The notes below the pieces were generated by a model. That model had not been told where the DNA came from, did not search any database, and saw nothing but the letters and a program-made list of their open reading frames with translations. A stretch of DNA of 64,000 nt from Terriglobia bacterium. GTDB taxonomy: Bacteria > Acidobacteriota > Terriglobia > JAJPHL01. The DNA lies in assembly GCA_021325275.1 (NCBI GenBank), contig JAJPHL010000071.1, positions 62,001 to 126,000 of the forward strand, in the 5' to 3' direction. The position numbers and the translations under genes are program-made. Below, one piece after another: positions 9,810 through 18,158 of this stretch; positions within the stretch are counted from its first letter, which is position 1; each line of letters opens with the position of its first letter.

Positions 9810-10511
9810 ATGCTCGAAAACTTTCGTCTCACTGGGCGGACCGCTCTCGTCACCGGCGGCACGCGCGGCATCGGTAAAGCGATCGCCGAAGGACTGGCGG
9901 ACGCGGGCGCGCGCGTGATTGTCGCGGCGCGCGGCGATGGCGCCGACATCCAGGTGGATCTCAGCAAACCGGGCGAAGCGCTGCGGCTCGCAGACGCCGC
10001 GGGTCCCGTGGACATTCTCGTGAATAACGCGGGCCTCACGCGCCGGGCTCCTGTGCTCGAATACTCCGAGCAGGATTGGGACGACGTGTTGCAGGTGCAG
10101 TTGAAAGTGGTCTTCCAACTTTCGCAAGCCGTGGCGCGCGGCATGAAAGATCGCGGATGGGGACGCATCGTGAACATCGCCTCGCTGCTTTCGTTTCAAG
10201 GCGGCATCACCGTGCCGGCGTACGCCGCGGCGAAAGGCGCGGTGGCGCAATTGACGAAAGCGTTCGCTAACGAACTCGCGCCGCACGGCGTGTGCGTGAA
10301 CGCCATCGCGCCGGGATACATTCGCACCGAACTCACCGGAGCGCTCCAGAATGATGTGACACGCAACCGGCAAATTCTCGAGCGCATTCCCGCGGGACGC
10401 TGGGGCGAGCCGCGTGATCTCGCGGGCGCCGCCGTGTTTCTCGCGTCGCCGGCGGCCGCCTACGTCAATGGGCACATCATGGTGGTCGACGGCGGATGGA
10501 TGGCGCGGTAA
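9810..10511 (+). CDS. SDR-family oxidoreductase, KduD/gluconate 5-dehydrogenase-like
   Basis: 233 residues, a classical short-chain dehydrogenase. It has the NAD(P)-binding TGGTRGIG (15-22), NNAG (72-75), catalytic S125, Y138 and K142 (YAAAK) and the PGYIRT loop. The opening (LENFRLTGRTALVTG) and the NIASLLSFQGGI stretch resemble 2-deoxy-D-gluconate 3-dehydrogenase (KduD) and related sugar-acid dehydrogenases. The exact substrate is inferred only. The ATG start has no Shine-Dalgarno sequence, but a TATAGT hexamer ends 7 bases upstream, partly formed by the stop codon of the preceding gene. Confidence 0.9.
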   Translation: MLENFRLTGRTALVTGGTRGIGKAIAEGLADAGARVIVAARGDGADIQVDLSKPGEALRLADAAGPVDILVNNAGLTRRAPVLEYSEQDWDDVLQVQLKVVFQLSQAVARGMKDRGWGRIVNIASLLSFQGGITVPAYAAAKGAVAQLTKAFANELAPHGVCVNAIAPGYIRTELTGALQNDVTRNRQILERIPAGRWGEPRDLAGAAVFLASPAAAYVNGHIMVVDGGWMAR

Positions 10512-10523
10512 GCTCGAAATCCC

Positions 10524-11393
10524 GTGGGATCCTACACACTCCATCTCGTGAATCTCGTAGCGGTCTATGCGATCGCGGTGATTGGTCTGCACATCATCGT
10601 GGGACTCTGCGGCCAGTTTTCACTGGCGCAAGGCGCGTTCTTCGGAATCGGCGCGTATGGATTGGCGTTGCTCGAATCGCGTGGGCATTGGCCGGCGGTG
10701 GCGGCGGCGCTCGGCGGTGCTTTCCTGTCAGCGGCCGTTGCCGCCGTGGTTGGTGTGCCGATTTTGCGTCTGCGGGGACACTATCTGGCGATGGCCACGA
10801 TCGGCTTCGGCGAAATTCTTTATCTCACGCTGTTGAATTGGACCACGCTGACCAACGGTCCCGACGGTTTGCGGATCGCGCGGCCGTTTCTGGCGGGCGC
10901 GGGATCGCCGGCGTACGATCGCGCATTCTTTATCGTCGTCGCGACCGTCGTGGCTGCGTGCGCGATGGCGACGGTGATCCTGGGACGCTCGGCGTTTGGG
11001 CGTGAGCTGCGCGCGGTGCGCGACAACGAGCTCGCGGCAGCCACGTGCGGCATCGCTGTGCCGCGCGTGAAGACGGCGGCGTTTGCGGCAGCGGCGTTTT
11101 TCGCGGGACTCGCGGGCGCGCTCTACGGATTGCTTGAAACCTACGTGAGTCCCGACACATTTACGTTCGATTTCTCGATCGTGCTCTTGACGATGCTGCT
11201 GGTCGGCGGGCGATACTCCGTCGCGGGAGCGGTGATCGGAGCGGTGTTGCTGGGATTCCTTCCGGAATGGCTGCGCTTCCTTAAGGACTACTACATGCTG
11301 CTGTTCGGCGCGCTCGTGGTGGTGAGCGTTACGTGGATGCCGGCGGGAATCGTGGGCACTTTTGACGCGCGCCGGCGCCGCGGGGCCGCATGA
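10524..11393 (+). CDS. livM: Branched-chain amino acid ABC transporter permease LivM
   Basis: 289 residues from a GTG start, 12 bases after the SDR stop. The protein is almost entirely hydrophobic with the family signature GLCGQFSLAQGAFFGIGAYG near residues 27-47 and the RAVRDNELAAATCGI cytoplasmic loop that contacts the ATPase. It is one of the two permeases of a HAAT-type importer for branched-chain amino acids or similar ligands. Its stop overlaps the livG start (ATGA). The usual partners livH and livK are absent here and occur as a fusion gene at 18898-20970. Confidence 0.93.
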   Translation: MGSYTLHLVNLVAVYAIAVIGLHIIVGLCGQFSLAQGAFFGIGAYGLALLESRGHWPAVAAALGGAFLSAAVAAVVGVPILRLRGHYLAMATIGFGEILYLTLLNWTTLTNGPDGLRIARPFLAGAGSPAYDRAFFIVVATVVAACAMATVILGRSAFGRELRAVRDNELAAATCGIAVPRVKTAAFAAAAFFAGLAGALYGLLETYVSPDTFTFDFSIVLLTMLLVGGRYSVAGAVIGAVLLGFLPEWLRFLKDYYMLLFGALVVVSVTWMPAGIVGTFDARRRRGAA

Positions 11394-12109
11394 GTGCTCT
11401 CGTCGAGTTGCGCGGTTTGAGCGTGCGCTTTGGCGGCGTGTGCGCGCTGGATTCCGTCGATCTCGATATTGCGCCGGGCGCGATTCACGCGCTGCTCGGC
11501 CCGAATGGCTCCGGAAAATCTACAATGATCAACGCGCTGAGCGGAGTGATTCGCGCCAACGTACGAGGCGCGCTTTCGTTCAAAGGTCAGCGGATCGACG
11601 GACTCGCCGAGTATCAACTTCATCGCTTGGGAATTGCGCGAACGTTTCAAACGCCGCGCTTGTTTTCATCGATGACGGTTCTCGATAACGTCCTCGCTGG
11701 ATGGCGGCGCAGCGAGCCCGACGCGCGGCGCGAGTTGGAACGTGCCGGACTCGCGCCGAAGGCCGCCGCTTCCGTCGCGCGCCTGAGCGCCGCGGAACGA
11801 CGCATGTTGGAGATGGCCAGGGCGTGCACGAGCCGGCCATCGCTGGTGATGCTCGACGAACCGGCAGCGGGCATGAGCGCGGAGGAGCGCGCGTTCTTGT
11901 CGGCGTACCTTCGCGAAACACTGCAGCAAGGCCGCCATGAGGGCTTGGCGCTGTTGCTCGTGGAGCACGACATGAAAATGGTCACGGGACTCGCGTCAAC
12001 TGTGACGGCTCTGAATTTCGGCCGCAAAATCGCCGAAGGTCCCCCGGAGCGAGTCGCCGCCGATCCGCAGGTGGTGGAAGCTTATTTGGGATCGGCGAAA
12101 CCATGTTGA
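11390..12109 (+). CDS. livG: Branched-chain amino acid ABC transporter ATPase LivG, degenerate signature
   Basis: 239 residues. Walker A is GPNGSGKS (near 39-46), Walker B SLVMLDEPAAGM, and the switch His lies in LLLVEHDMKMV, all intact. The ABC signature, normally LSYGQQ or LSGGQ, reads LSAAER, so the usual Gly is replaced by Ala. The gene overlaps livM by four bases and livF by seven, so the three are translationally coupled. It belongs to the same importer as LivM, LivF and, by inference, the LivK-LivH fusion. The family call is safe; the signature change suggests one weak ATP site. Confidence 0.93.
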   Translation: MSALVELRGLSVRFGGVCALDSVDLDIAPGAIHALLGPNGSGKSTMINALSGVIRANVRGALSFKGQRIDGLAEYQLHRLGIARTFQTPRLFSSMTVLDNVLAGWRRSEPDARRELERAGLAPKAAASVARLSAAERRMLEMARACTSRPSLVMLDEPAAGMSAEERAFLSAYLRETLQQGRHEGLALLLVEHDMKMVTGLASTVTALNFGRKIAEGPPERVAADPQVVEAYLGSAKPC

Positions 12110-12804
12110 GGGCTAACGGAATTTGCGCGGCGTACGACGGCATTCACGCGTTGCGTGAAGTCACGCTCCAAGTCGCGCCGCGCGAGGCGGTGGCGGTGCT
12201 TGGTGCGAACGGAGCGGGGAAGTCGACACTGTTGAAAGTGATTTCCGGATTGGTGCCGGCCGCGAGCGGCGAGGTGCATTTCGAGGATCAATCGCTGTGC
12301 GGTTGGCCGGCCGATCGCATCGCGCGCGCCGGAATCTTGAGCGTTCCCGAAGGGCGACGCATTTTTCCGGGACTCACGGTCGAGGAAAACTTGCTCACAG
12401 GAGTTTTTTCGCGGCCACGCGCTGAACGCGATGCCGACCTCGAGCAAGTCTATGCATGGCTGCCGTGGATGACGGAGCGCCGCACGCAACTCGGGTGGTC
12501 GCTGAGCGGCGGACAACAGCAAATGCTGGCGATCGCGCGTGCCTTGATGGCGCGGCCGCGATTGCTGCTGCTCGACGAGCCATCGCTCGGGCTATCGCCC
12601 ACCGCGTGCACCCAAGTTTTCGATTTGATGGCGCGGATTCGCGAACGCGGTGTAGCGATGTTGGTGGTGGAGCAGAACGCTGCGCAGGCGCTCGATTTTT
12701 CTTCGCGCGCCGTGGTGCTGGAACTGGGTCGAGTGGTGTTGGAAGGTACTGCCGCGCAACTGAAGAACGATCCGCAGGTAAGGAAGGCGTATTTGGCCGT
12801 GTAG
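12103..12804 (+). CDS. livF: Branched-chain amino acid ABC transporter ATPase LivF
   Basis: 233 residues with Walker A GANGAGKS (near 34-41), an intact LSGGQQQ signature, Walker B LLLLDEPSLGL and the LivF-typical VPEGRRIFPGLTV Q-loop region. It is the second nucleotide-binding subunit of the importer and pairs with the atypical LivG. It overlaps livG by seven bases. Its stop codon abuts the stop of the convergent DUF2007 gene with no base between, so no intrinsic terminator can lie between them. Confidence 0.94.
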   Translation: MLRANGICAAYDGIHALREVTLQVAPREAVAVLGANGAGKSTLLKVISGLVPAASGEVHFEDQSLCGWPADRIARAGILSVPEGRRIFPGLTVEENLLTGVFSRPRAERDADLEQVYAWLPWMTERRTQLGWSLSGGQQQMLAIARALMARPRLLLLDEPSLGLSPTACTQVFDLMARIRERGVAMLVVEQNAAQALDFSSRAVVLELGRVVLEGTAAQLKNDPQVRKAYLAV

Positions 12805-13062
12805 TTATTCCGCGATATCTTCGTCAGCCGACGAGTAGGCCAGCGTCGGGCGATTGATCAGGGCGTTGGCCGCTTCGGCGTCGTGCTCCGCCACCATCAG
12901 TTTGATTCCGCCCAGCATATTCACCAGGAACCAATCGAGGCGGACCATGTTTTCGTCCATCAGGAAGCACTCGATGCCCGCCGATTCCAACATGCCTTTG
13001 GCGAACTGTGCTTCGGAAAGACTGACGAATACGCTGATCGTGACGAGCGGCGGGGCTTCCAT
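12805..13062 (-). CDS. DUF2007 domain protein (putative signal-transducing protein)
   Basis: About 85 residues: VTISVFVSLSEAQFAKGMLE, then ESAGIECFLMDEN, then MLGGIKLMVAEHDAEAANAL, the pattern of DUF2007, a small ferredoxin-fold domain of unknown function. I chose the ATG giving MEAPPLVTI because DUF2007 proteins begin this way and because a TG-n-TATGGT element ends 7 bases upstream. An ATG four codons earlier (13074) is the alternative. An acidic tail closes the protein. Confidence 0.82.
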   Translation of the reverse strand: MEAPPLVTISVFVSLSEAQFAKGMLESAGIECFLMDENMVRLDWFLVNMLGGIKLMVAEHDAEAANALINRPTLAYSSADEDIAE

Positions 13063-13069
13063 GCAGCTA

Positions 13070-13078
13070 ACCATACCA
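13070..13078 (-). promoter_or_regulatory. Putative extended -10 for the DUF2007 gene
   Basis: On the minus strand the bases read TGgTATGGT, with 7 bases to the chosen ATG. The spacing fits a leaderless transcript. Support is moderate because the hexamer matches only four of six consensus positions. Confidence 0.35.
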
Positions 13079-13085
13079 TGCTTCG

Positions 13086-13094
13086 TGATAAGAT
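13086..13094 (+). promoter_or_regulatory. Putative extended -10 for the Cys-rich exported protein
   Basis: TGaTAAGAT ends 6 bases before the ATG of the downstream gene, again the leaderless spacing. There is no Shine-Dalgarno sequence at this start. It is divergent from the DUF2007 element at 13070-13078, with only 7 bases between the two. Confidence 0.35.
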
Positions 13095-13100
13095 TTTCTT

Positions 13101-13451
13101 ATGCCTTGGCGGCCGGCAAGAGTCGTGACGTTTCTGACGATGGCGATTTTGGTCGCCGGCATCGAGTGCGCCACGATGTGCTCGGCGCGAATTTGCGCTA
13201 CTGCGAACCCGCAACCGCCTGGACATTGCCACAAGCACAACGGAAAATCCGCACCGGTACCATGTGAAAAGCAGGCGGCGGTCAGCCTAGCCGCGCCGGC
13301 GAAAATCGCCTCGCCATCGCCGCAGTTTCTGGCGATCGCCGCGGTTGAAGACGATTCGCTTTCCTCACCGGCACACCCTGCGCGCCACATCATCCCCACT
13401 TTTCAATCTTCTCCACCGCCCGGCTCTCGCCCTATTGTCCTAAGGGTATAG
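13101..13451 (+). CDS. Small exported Cys/His-rich protein, possibly metal-binding
   Basis: 116 residues. A hydrophobic N terminus (FLTMAILVAGIEC) could be a signal peptide or lipoprotein-like signal. It is followed by closely spaced Cys (ECATMCSARIC) and a HCHKHN cluster with another Cys soon after. The C-terminal half is Pro/Ala-rich and looks disordered. I do not recognise a named family. The Cys/His clusters and the Met-rich beta-barrel protein 46 bases downstream suggest a pair linked to copper or another soft metal, but that is inference. Base composition fits the surrounding genes. Confidence 0.6.
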   Translation: MPWRPARVVTFLTMAILVAGIECATMCSARICATANPQPPGHCHKHNGKSAPVPCEKQAAVSLAAPAKIASPSPQFLAIAAVEDDSLSSPAHPARHIIPTFQSSPPPGSRPIVLRV

Positions 13452-13484
13452 CGCGCTCCTTCGCACGCATTGGATTTCGCGACG

Positions 13485-13491
13485 AAGGGAG
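13485..13491 (+). promoter_or_regulatory. Shine-Dalgarno site deciding a GTG start
   Basis: AAGGGAG lies 6 bases before the GTG at 13498 and fixes that codon as the start of the Met-rich barrel protein. Confidence 0.7.
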
Positions 13492-13497
13492 AACTCC

Positions 13498-14805
13498 GTG
13501 ATTTTTCGCTTAGCAACGTGTGTCTTGATCGCAACATCTAGCCTAATCGCAGTGCAGCTGGCTGCGCAATCGTCCGGCACGTCAATGCCCGATATGCAGA
13601 TGCCCGGCATGCCCATGCCGGGCACGCCGGCTTCAGGTCACGGCATGCAGATGAACGCCGCCGGCATGTACATGATGAACGAGGCGTCAGGCACCAGCCA
13701 CAATCCGGCGTCGTGGCCGATGCCGATGCTGATGCCGCGCGTCGGTTCCTGGAACACGATGCTGATGGGCGGGCTTTTTGCCGTAGATACTCAGCAATCC
13801 GGGCCGCGCGGCGGCGACAAGTTTTTCTCCACAAGCATGTTCATGGCCGACGCCGAGCATGGCTTGGCCGGCGGAAGTTTCATGCTCGATAGCATGTTCA
13901 GCCTGGAGCCGGCGCTCATCACCGAGCGCCGCTATCCGGAATTATTTCAAACCGGCGAGACCGCGTTCGGCAAAGCGATCGTCGACGGCCAGCATCCCCA
14001 CAATTTCGTGATGGCCTTGGGTGTGATGTACGCGCACAAAGCCGGCAGCGTGATGATGGAAGTGTACGCGGCGCCGGTTGGCGATCCCGCGATCGGGCCC
14101 GTGGCGTACGCGCATCGCGCGTCGGCGGCGGAGTTGCCGCAAGCACCGCTCGGCCATCACTGGCAGGATTCCACACACATTTCCTACGACGTGGTGACCG
14201 TCAGCGCGCAACGCGGCGATTTTCGCCTGGAAGCCAGCGGATTTCACGGCGCGGAGCCGGACGAAAATCGCTGGACCATCGGATACGGCGCGATCGATTC
14301 ATGGTCGTCGCGGCTCTCGTGGATGCCCACGCGTAATTGGAACGCGCAGTTTTCCGCGGGAAGACTGACGCATCCGGAGAGCACCGATCCCGGCGATCAG
14401 ATTCGCACCACGGCGTCGGTGGCATACACGCGGCCGATTCGGCGATCGGCTTGGTCGTCGAGCGCGATCTGGGGACGCAATCACAACACTTCGACACAGC
14501 GGAATCTGAATTCGTATTTGCTGGAATCTGTCGCGCCGATCGGCGCGAGAAATTTCGTCACCGGACGCTTTGAGCTGGTCGACAAGGACGAGTTGCTTCC
14601 CTCGGGAGCGGTGTTTCGCATCGGCGCGTACACCGCCGGATACACGCGCGACATTCCGAGCCCATTTCGATTGGTTGAAACCGGCGTCGGCGCGAACGTG
14701 ACCTTCTACTCGACGCCCTCGGCGATCAAGCCGTACTACGGGCAACATCCCATGGGCGCGAGCATGTTCCTGCGATTCCGCCTAAAACCCGCTGAAAAGA
14801 ATTAG
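13498..14805 (+). CDS. Exported protein with Met-rich N terminus and predicted beta-barrel
   Basis: 435 residues. A signal peptide (about 1-24, ending LAAQS) leads into a Met-rich stretch with repeated MPG/MQM units (MPDMQMPGMPMPG and more Met to about residue 60). The rest alternates hydrophobic and polar residues with frequent aromatic strand ends, as in outer-membrane barrels, and ends in RFRLKPAEKN. Met-rich segments are typical of periplasmic copper-handling proteins. No enzyme motif is visible. It follows the Cys/His-rich small gene. Its stop overlaps the convergent mrp gene by four bases. Function unknown; a copper or other metal link is inferred. Confidence 0.7.
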   Translation: MIFRLATCVLIATSSLIAVQLAAQSSGTSMPDMQMPGMPMPGTPASGHGMQMNAAGMYMMNEASGTSHNPASWPMPMLMPRVGSWNTMLMGGLFAVDTQQSGPRGGDKFFSTSMFMADAEHGLAGGSFMLDSMFSLEPALITERRYPELFQTGETAFGKAIVDGQHPHNFVMALGVMYAHKAGSVMMEVYAAPVGDPAIGPVAYAHRASAAELPQAPLGHHWQDSTHISYDVVTVSAQRGDFRLEASGFHGAEPDENRWTIGYGAIDSWSSRLSWMPTRNWNAQFSAGRLTHPESTDPGDQIRTTASVAYTRPIRRSAWSSSAIWGRNHNTSTQRNLNSYLLESVAPIGARNFVTGRFELVDKDELLPSGAVFRIGAYTAGYTRDIPSPFRLVETGVGANVTFYSTPSAIKPYYGQHPMGASMFLRFRLKPAEKN

Positions 14806-15659
14806 TCGCGGATCGTCACCACCGGCCCGGAATTGTCGGCTGTGTTCAGCGCATTCAGGCGCTCGATCACCTGCCGCGCGATGGCGAAGAACGGCTGCGC
14901 TTTCGGTGCGTCGGGACCGCCCGTGGCGACCGGCGATCCCGTGTCGCCGCCGGCGCGCACTTCCGGCTCAATGGGGATTTCGCCCAGGAAGGGCACGCCG
15001 AATTGCGCGGCCATACGTTGTCCGCCGCCGCGGCTGAAGATGTCCGCGATTTCCCCGCAGTGGCCGCACACGAAATAGCTCATGTTCTCGACGATTCCCA
15101 ACACGTCGACTTTGACTTGTTGGAACATTGTGACCGCTTTGCGCGCGTCTTCCAGCGAAACGTCCGACGGCGTCGTGACCACGATCGCGCCCGTGAGCGG
15201 CGCCGACTGGATCAGCGTGAGCTGGACGTCGCCTGTGCCCGGCGGCAAATCGATGATCAAGTGATCGAGTTCGCCCCACATCACGTTGCGCAAGAACTGT
15301 TGGATCACGCTATGCAGCATGGGACCGCGCCATATCAGCGGCTTGTCGCCGGGATTCAGAAATCCCATCGACATGGTTTTGATTCCATAGCCGAGCACCG
15401 GCTCGATGCGATTTTCTCCCGACGCGCGCGGCTGCTGGAAGACGCCCAACATCAGCGGCACGTTGGGACCGTAGACGTCGGCGTCGAGCAATCCGACTTG
15501 ATGACCCAAGCGCGAAAGCGCGAGCGCCAGATTCACCGCGACCGTGGTTTTTCCCACGCCGCCTTTTCCGGACGCCACGGCAATCAAGTTTTTTACGCCG
15601 GGAATCGCGGCTTTTGGTTCCGGTCTGTCCTGGGGATTGCGGGCTTGCGGTTCACTCAT
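14802..15659 (-). CDS. apbC: Mrp/ApbC-type P-loop ATPase, iron-sulfur cluster carrier
   Basis: 285 residues. The deviant Walker A GKGGVGKTT (31-39), the DADVYGPN switch (60-67), IIDLPPGTGD (135-144) and the metal-binding CGHC pair (C198 and C201) identify an Mrp/NBP35 ATPase, which assembles or carries [4Fe-4S] clusters in the cytoplasm. The N-terminal DUF59/MIP18 domain of longer Mrp proteins is absent. AGGA about 9 bases before the ATG supports the start. It lies 12 bases downstream of the ubiD-like gene on the same strand, so the two are probably cotranscribed. Confidence 0.93.
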   Translation of the reverse strand: MSEPQARNPQDRPEPKAAIPGVKNLIAVASGKGGVGKTTVAVNLALALSRLGHQVGLLDADVYGPNVPLMLGVFQQPRASGENRIEPVLGYGIKTMSMGFLNPGDKPLIWRGPMLHSVIQQFLRNVMWGELDHLIIDLPPGTGDVQLTLIQSAPLTGAIVVTTPSDVSLEDARKAVTMFQQVKVDVLGIVENMSYFVCGHCGEIADIFSRGGGQRMAAQFGVPFLGEIPIEPEVRAGGDTGSPVATGGPDAPKAQPFFAIARQVIERLNALNTADNSGPVVTIRD

Positions 15660-15671
15660 TTTTGTATGTTC

Positions 15672-17126
15672 CTAGAGGCCAAGTTTTTTCCAAAGCGAAT
15701 CGACGCGCGACTTCGTCGCCGCATCCATGCGAATTTCGTCGGGCCAAGGGCGCGCAAATCCTTCGCTCGCAAGTTTGCGCGTGGCGTCGACGCCCATCTT
15801 CGATCCGAAATTCGCCAGGCGGCTCGAGTGATCGAGGGAATCGACCGGTCCCAGCGTGAACTGAATATCACGCTCGGGATCGATGTGGTTCAGCGCCTTC
15901 CACGCCACTTCGTTCATGTCGTGCACATTCACGTCGTGATCCACCACCACGATGCATTTCGTGAACATCGCCTGGCCTAGTCCCCAAATCGCGCTCATCA
16001 CCTTGCGCGCGTGACCCGGATACGCCTTGCGGATCGCCACGATCATCAAGTTGTGGAAGATGCCCGCCGCGGGCATGTGCATGTCCATCACTTCAGGGAG
16101 TTGCAAGCGCATTAGCGGAAGAAAAATGCGCTCGATCGCGTGACCCATCCAGTAATCTTCCATCGGCGGCGCGCCCACGATCGTCGTCGCGTAAATCGGA
16201 TCCTTGCGATGCGTGATGCATGAAATGTGGAACACCGGATACTCGTCGGCGAGCGAATAGTAGCCGGTGTGATCGCCGAACGGCCCTTCGGTGCGCAGCT
16301 CGTCGAGACGCACGTGACCTTCGAGCACGATTTCCGCTTCCGCGGGGACTTCGAGATCGACCGTCTTGCACGCGACTATCTCCACCGGCTTCTGCCGCAG
16401 GAATCCCGCGAACATCATTTCGTCGAGATCGGGCGGCAGCGGGAGAATGCCGGAAAAAATCGTCGCGGGATCGGCGCCGATCGCCACCGCGACCTCCATC
16501 GTCTTTCCCGCGCGATCCGTTCCTTCCGCCATGCGGCGAAAATGATCCGCGCCCTGTTTGTGAAGCTGCCAGTGCATGCCGGTGGTGCGATCGTCGTAGA
16601 CCTGCATGCGATACATGCCGGCGTTGCGCTTGCCCGTGACGGGATTGCGCGTGAACACCAGCGGCAGGGTGATGAAACGCCCGCCGTCCTGCGGCCAGCA
16701 TTGCAGCACCGGAAAATCGAGCACCGAAAAGTTGTCGCGCAGCACGCGATCCTGGCACGGCCCGTCTTTCACGATGCGCGGGAAAAAAGCGCCGACTTCC
16801 GCGAGCATCGGCAGCATCTTCATTTTTTCCATCAGGCCTTGCGGAGACTTGAAATCGAGAAAAAAGCGGATGCGTTCAGCGACCTCATCGATGTTGTCGA
16901 CGCCCAGCGCCAAGTTCATGCGCCGCTCCGAACCGAAGGCGTTGATCAGCACAGGCGTCCGATAGCCTTTGGGTTTTTCGAACAGCAGGGCCGGGCCAAG
17001 GCGCTTCGAAACGCGGTCCGTGATTTCGGCGATCTCGAGGATCGGATCGACTTCCTCGCGAATGCGTTTCAGCTCGCCCGCTTTGTCGAGAGTGCGCACA
17101 AACTCGCGCAAGTCTTGGTAGGCCAT
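15672..17126 (-). CDS. UbiD-family prenylated-FMN-dependent decarboxylase
   Basis: 484 residues, the usual UbiD length. The N terminus (MAYQDLREFVRTLDKAGEL) and the EGPFGDHTGYYS motif, whose Glu and Asp are the acidic active-site pair, are characteristic. UbiD enzymes use prenylated FMN to decarboxylate aromatic or unsaturated acids such as 4-hydroxy-3-polyprenylbenzoate. No UbiX flavin prenyltransferase gene is in the window. The substrate could be a quinone precursor or another aromatic acid and cannot be read from sequence. It is followed on the same strand by the apbC gene. Confidence 0.93.
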   Translation of the reverse strand: MAYQDLREFVRTLDKAGELKRIREEVDPILEIAEITDRVSKRLGPALLFEKPKGYRTPVLINAFGSERRMNLALGVDNIDEVAERIRFFLDFKSPQGLMEKMKMLPMLAEVGAFFPRIVKDGPCQDRVLRDNFSVLDFPVLQCWPQDGGRFITLPLVFTRNPVTGKRNAGMYRMQVYDDRTTGMHWQLHKQGADHFRRMAEGTDRAGKTMEVAVAIGADPATIFSGILPLPPDLDEMMFAGFLRQKPVEIVACKTVDLEVPAEAEIVLEGHVRLDELRTEGPFGDHTGYYSLADEYPVFHISCITHRKDPIYATTIVGAPPMEDYWMGHAIERIFLPLMRLQLPEVMDMHMPAAGIFHNLMIVAIRKAYPGHARKVMSAIWGLGQAMFTKCIVVVDHDVNVHDMNEVAWKALNHIDPERDIQFTLGPVDSLDHSSRLANFGSKMGVDATRKLASEGFARPWPDEIRMDAATKSRVDSLWKKLGL

Positions 17127-17339
17127 GGGTGATCTTTAAAATCCGTTGGATCCAGTGGAACATCCATTATGACACGTCACGCCGCGAGGGCGTGGGCTGG
17201 CGTGAAGTCACATCGCCTACGTATCTTTCGGCTAAATCGCCCTTCCTTCGCTCGACGCGGGTAGTTCTTTACTGTATCCTTATAGACGGGTTACCTCAGA
17301 GGGTCCAAAAGCGTATTAAATCTTGGGGGTGAAGTAGGT

Positions 17340-18134
17340 ATGGGGGTCGTCAAGTCTTCTCTGTACGCCTATTGCGTGGTTCGCCTCGATCAAAATGAGC
17401 CTTGGGATGTGATCCCCGGCCTTGCCGGACGTCCAGTGTTCCCTGTGAGGGATCAAAAAGTAGCAATGCTCGTGAGCCGTCTCGAGCGGACCAAGCCCGA
17501 CGAGCACAAACACATTTCCCAGCACGGCCAAGTTCTGCATCAAGCCTTTGAGAAGCGGACGATTCTGCCATTTCGCTTCGGCACCACATTTCCCGGCGAG
17601 CTGGAAGTGCGCGCGTTGCTGGCGCAGAATCGCGACCAGTTTGTGGAAGGGCTGCGCCAGTTGCGCGGCAAAGCGGAAGTCCATGTGAAGCTGAGTTTCC
17701 GCGTGCAGCAAGCCGCGCCGCGCACCATGGCTGCGGCGGCAGCGTCGCTGGGACGCCTCACCGTGTCGAGCCAGGGATACGCCATCGCGCCGACGCACAC
17801 GGCTCCCGACGCCGCACGCGTGCAAGCCGATCATGTCCTCGAATGCATTCGCGCGGTCTTCAAGCCGCTGCAAGAGCAAGTGTCGGCGCGTTATCTCGAT
17901 CGCGGACAAGTCCAGTTAGAAGTGCGCTGCTTGGTTCCCGAGGCCCACGTCGAGTTCTGCCGGAAGTTCGCGCTTACCGGCTTCGAGAATCTCGACGACG
18001 TGCAGCTTCAAGTCGCGGGACCGTGGCCGCCGTGCCATTTCCTGCCGGTGACGGCGAAACTGCCGAATCGCGCGGAAAAGGCGATGCCGCTGCCGGGACG
18101 CTTGCCGCTGCGGTCGCGCGCGGCGCGCGTTTAA
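17340..18134 (+). CDS. GvpL/GvpF-family gas vesicle-like protein (orphan)
   Basis: 264 residues. The opening SLYAYCVV, the HGQVLHQAFEKRTILPFRFGTTF core (a His, then PFRFGT) and a second alpha/beta half fit the GvpL/GvpF family, minor shell or assembly proteins of gas vesicles. No gvpA, gvpN, gvpK or other gas vesicle gene is visible in the window. A GGGGGTGA stretch just upstream may serve as ribosome site. About 210 bases upstream are gene-free and contain a small inverted repeat (17178-17194) but no convincing promoter. A role outside flotation is possible. Confidence 0.82.
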   Translation: MGVVKSSLYAYCVVRLDQNEPWDVIPGLAGRPVFPVRDQKVAMLVSRLERTKPDEHKHISQHGQVLHQAFEKRTILPFRFGTTFPGELEVRALLAQNRDQFVEGLRQLRGKAEVHVKLSFRVQQAAPRTMAAAAASLGRLTVSSQGYAIAPTHTAPDAARVQADHVLECIRAVFKPLQEQVSARYLDRGQVQLEVRCLVPEAHVEFCRKFALTGFENLDDVQLQVAGPWPPCHFLPVTAKLPNRAEKAMPLPGRLPLRSRAARV

Positions 18135-18158
18135 GTGGGACAATCGCGCGGCGTTCCG

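Noticed and set aside
17178-17194. Inverted repeat CACGCC/GGCGTG upstream of the GvpL/F gene as a terminator
   Set aside because: Only six pairs with no T-run; expected by chance in GC-rich DNA.
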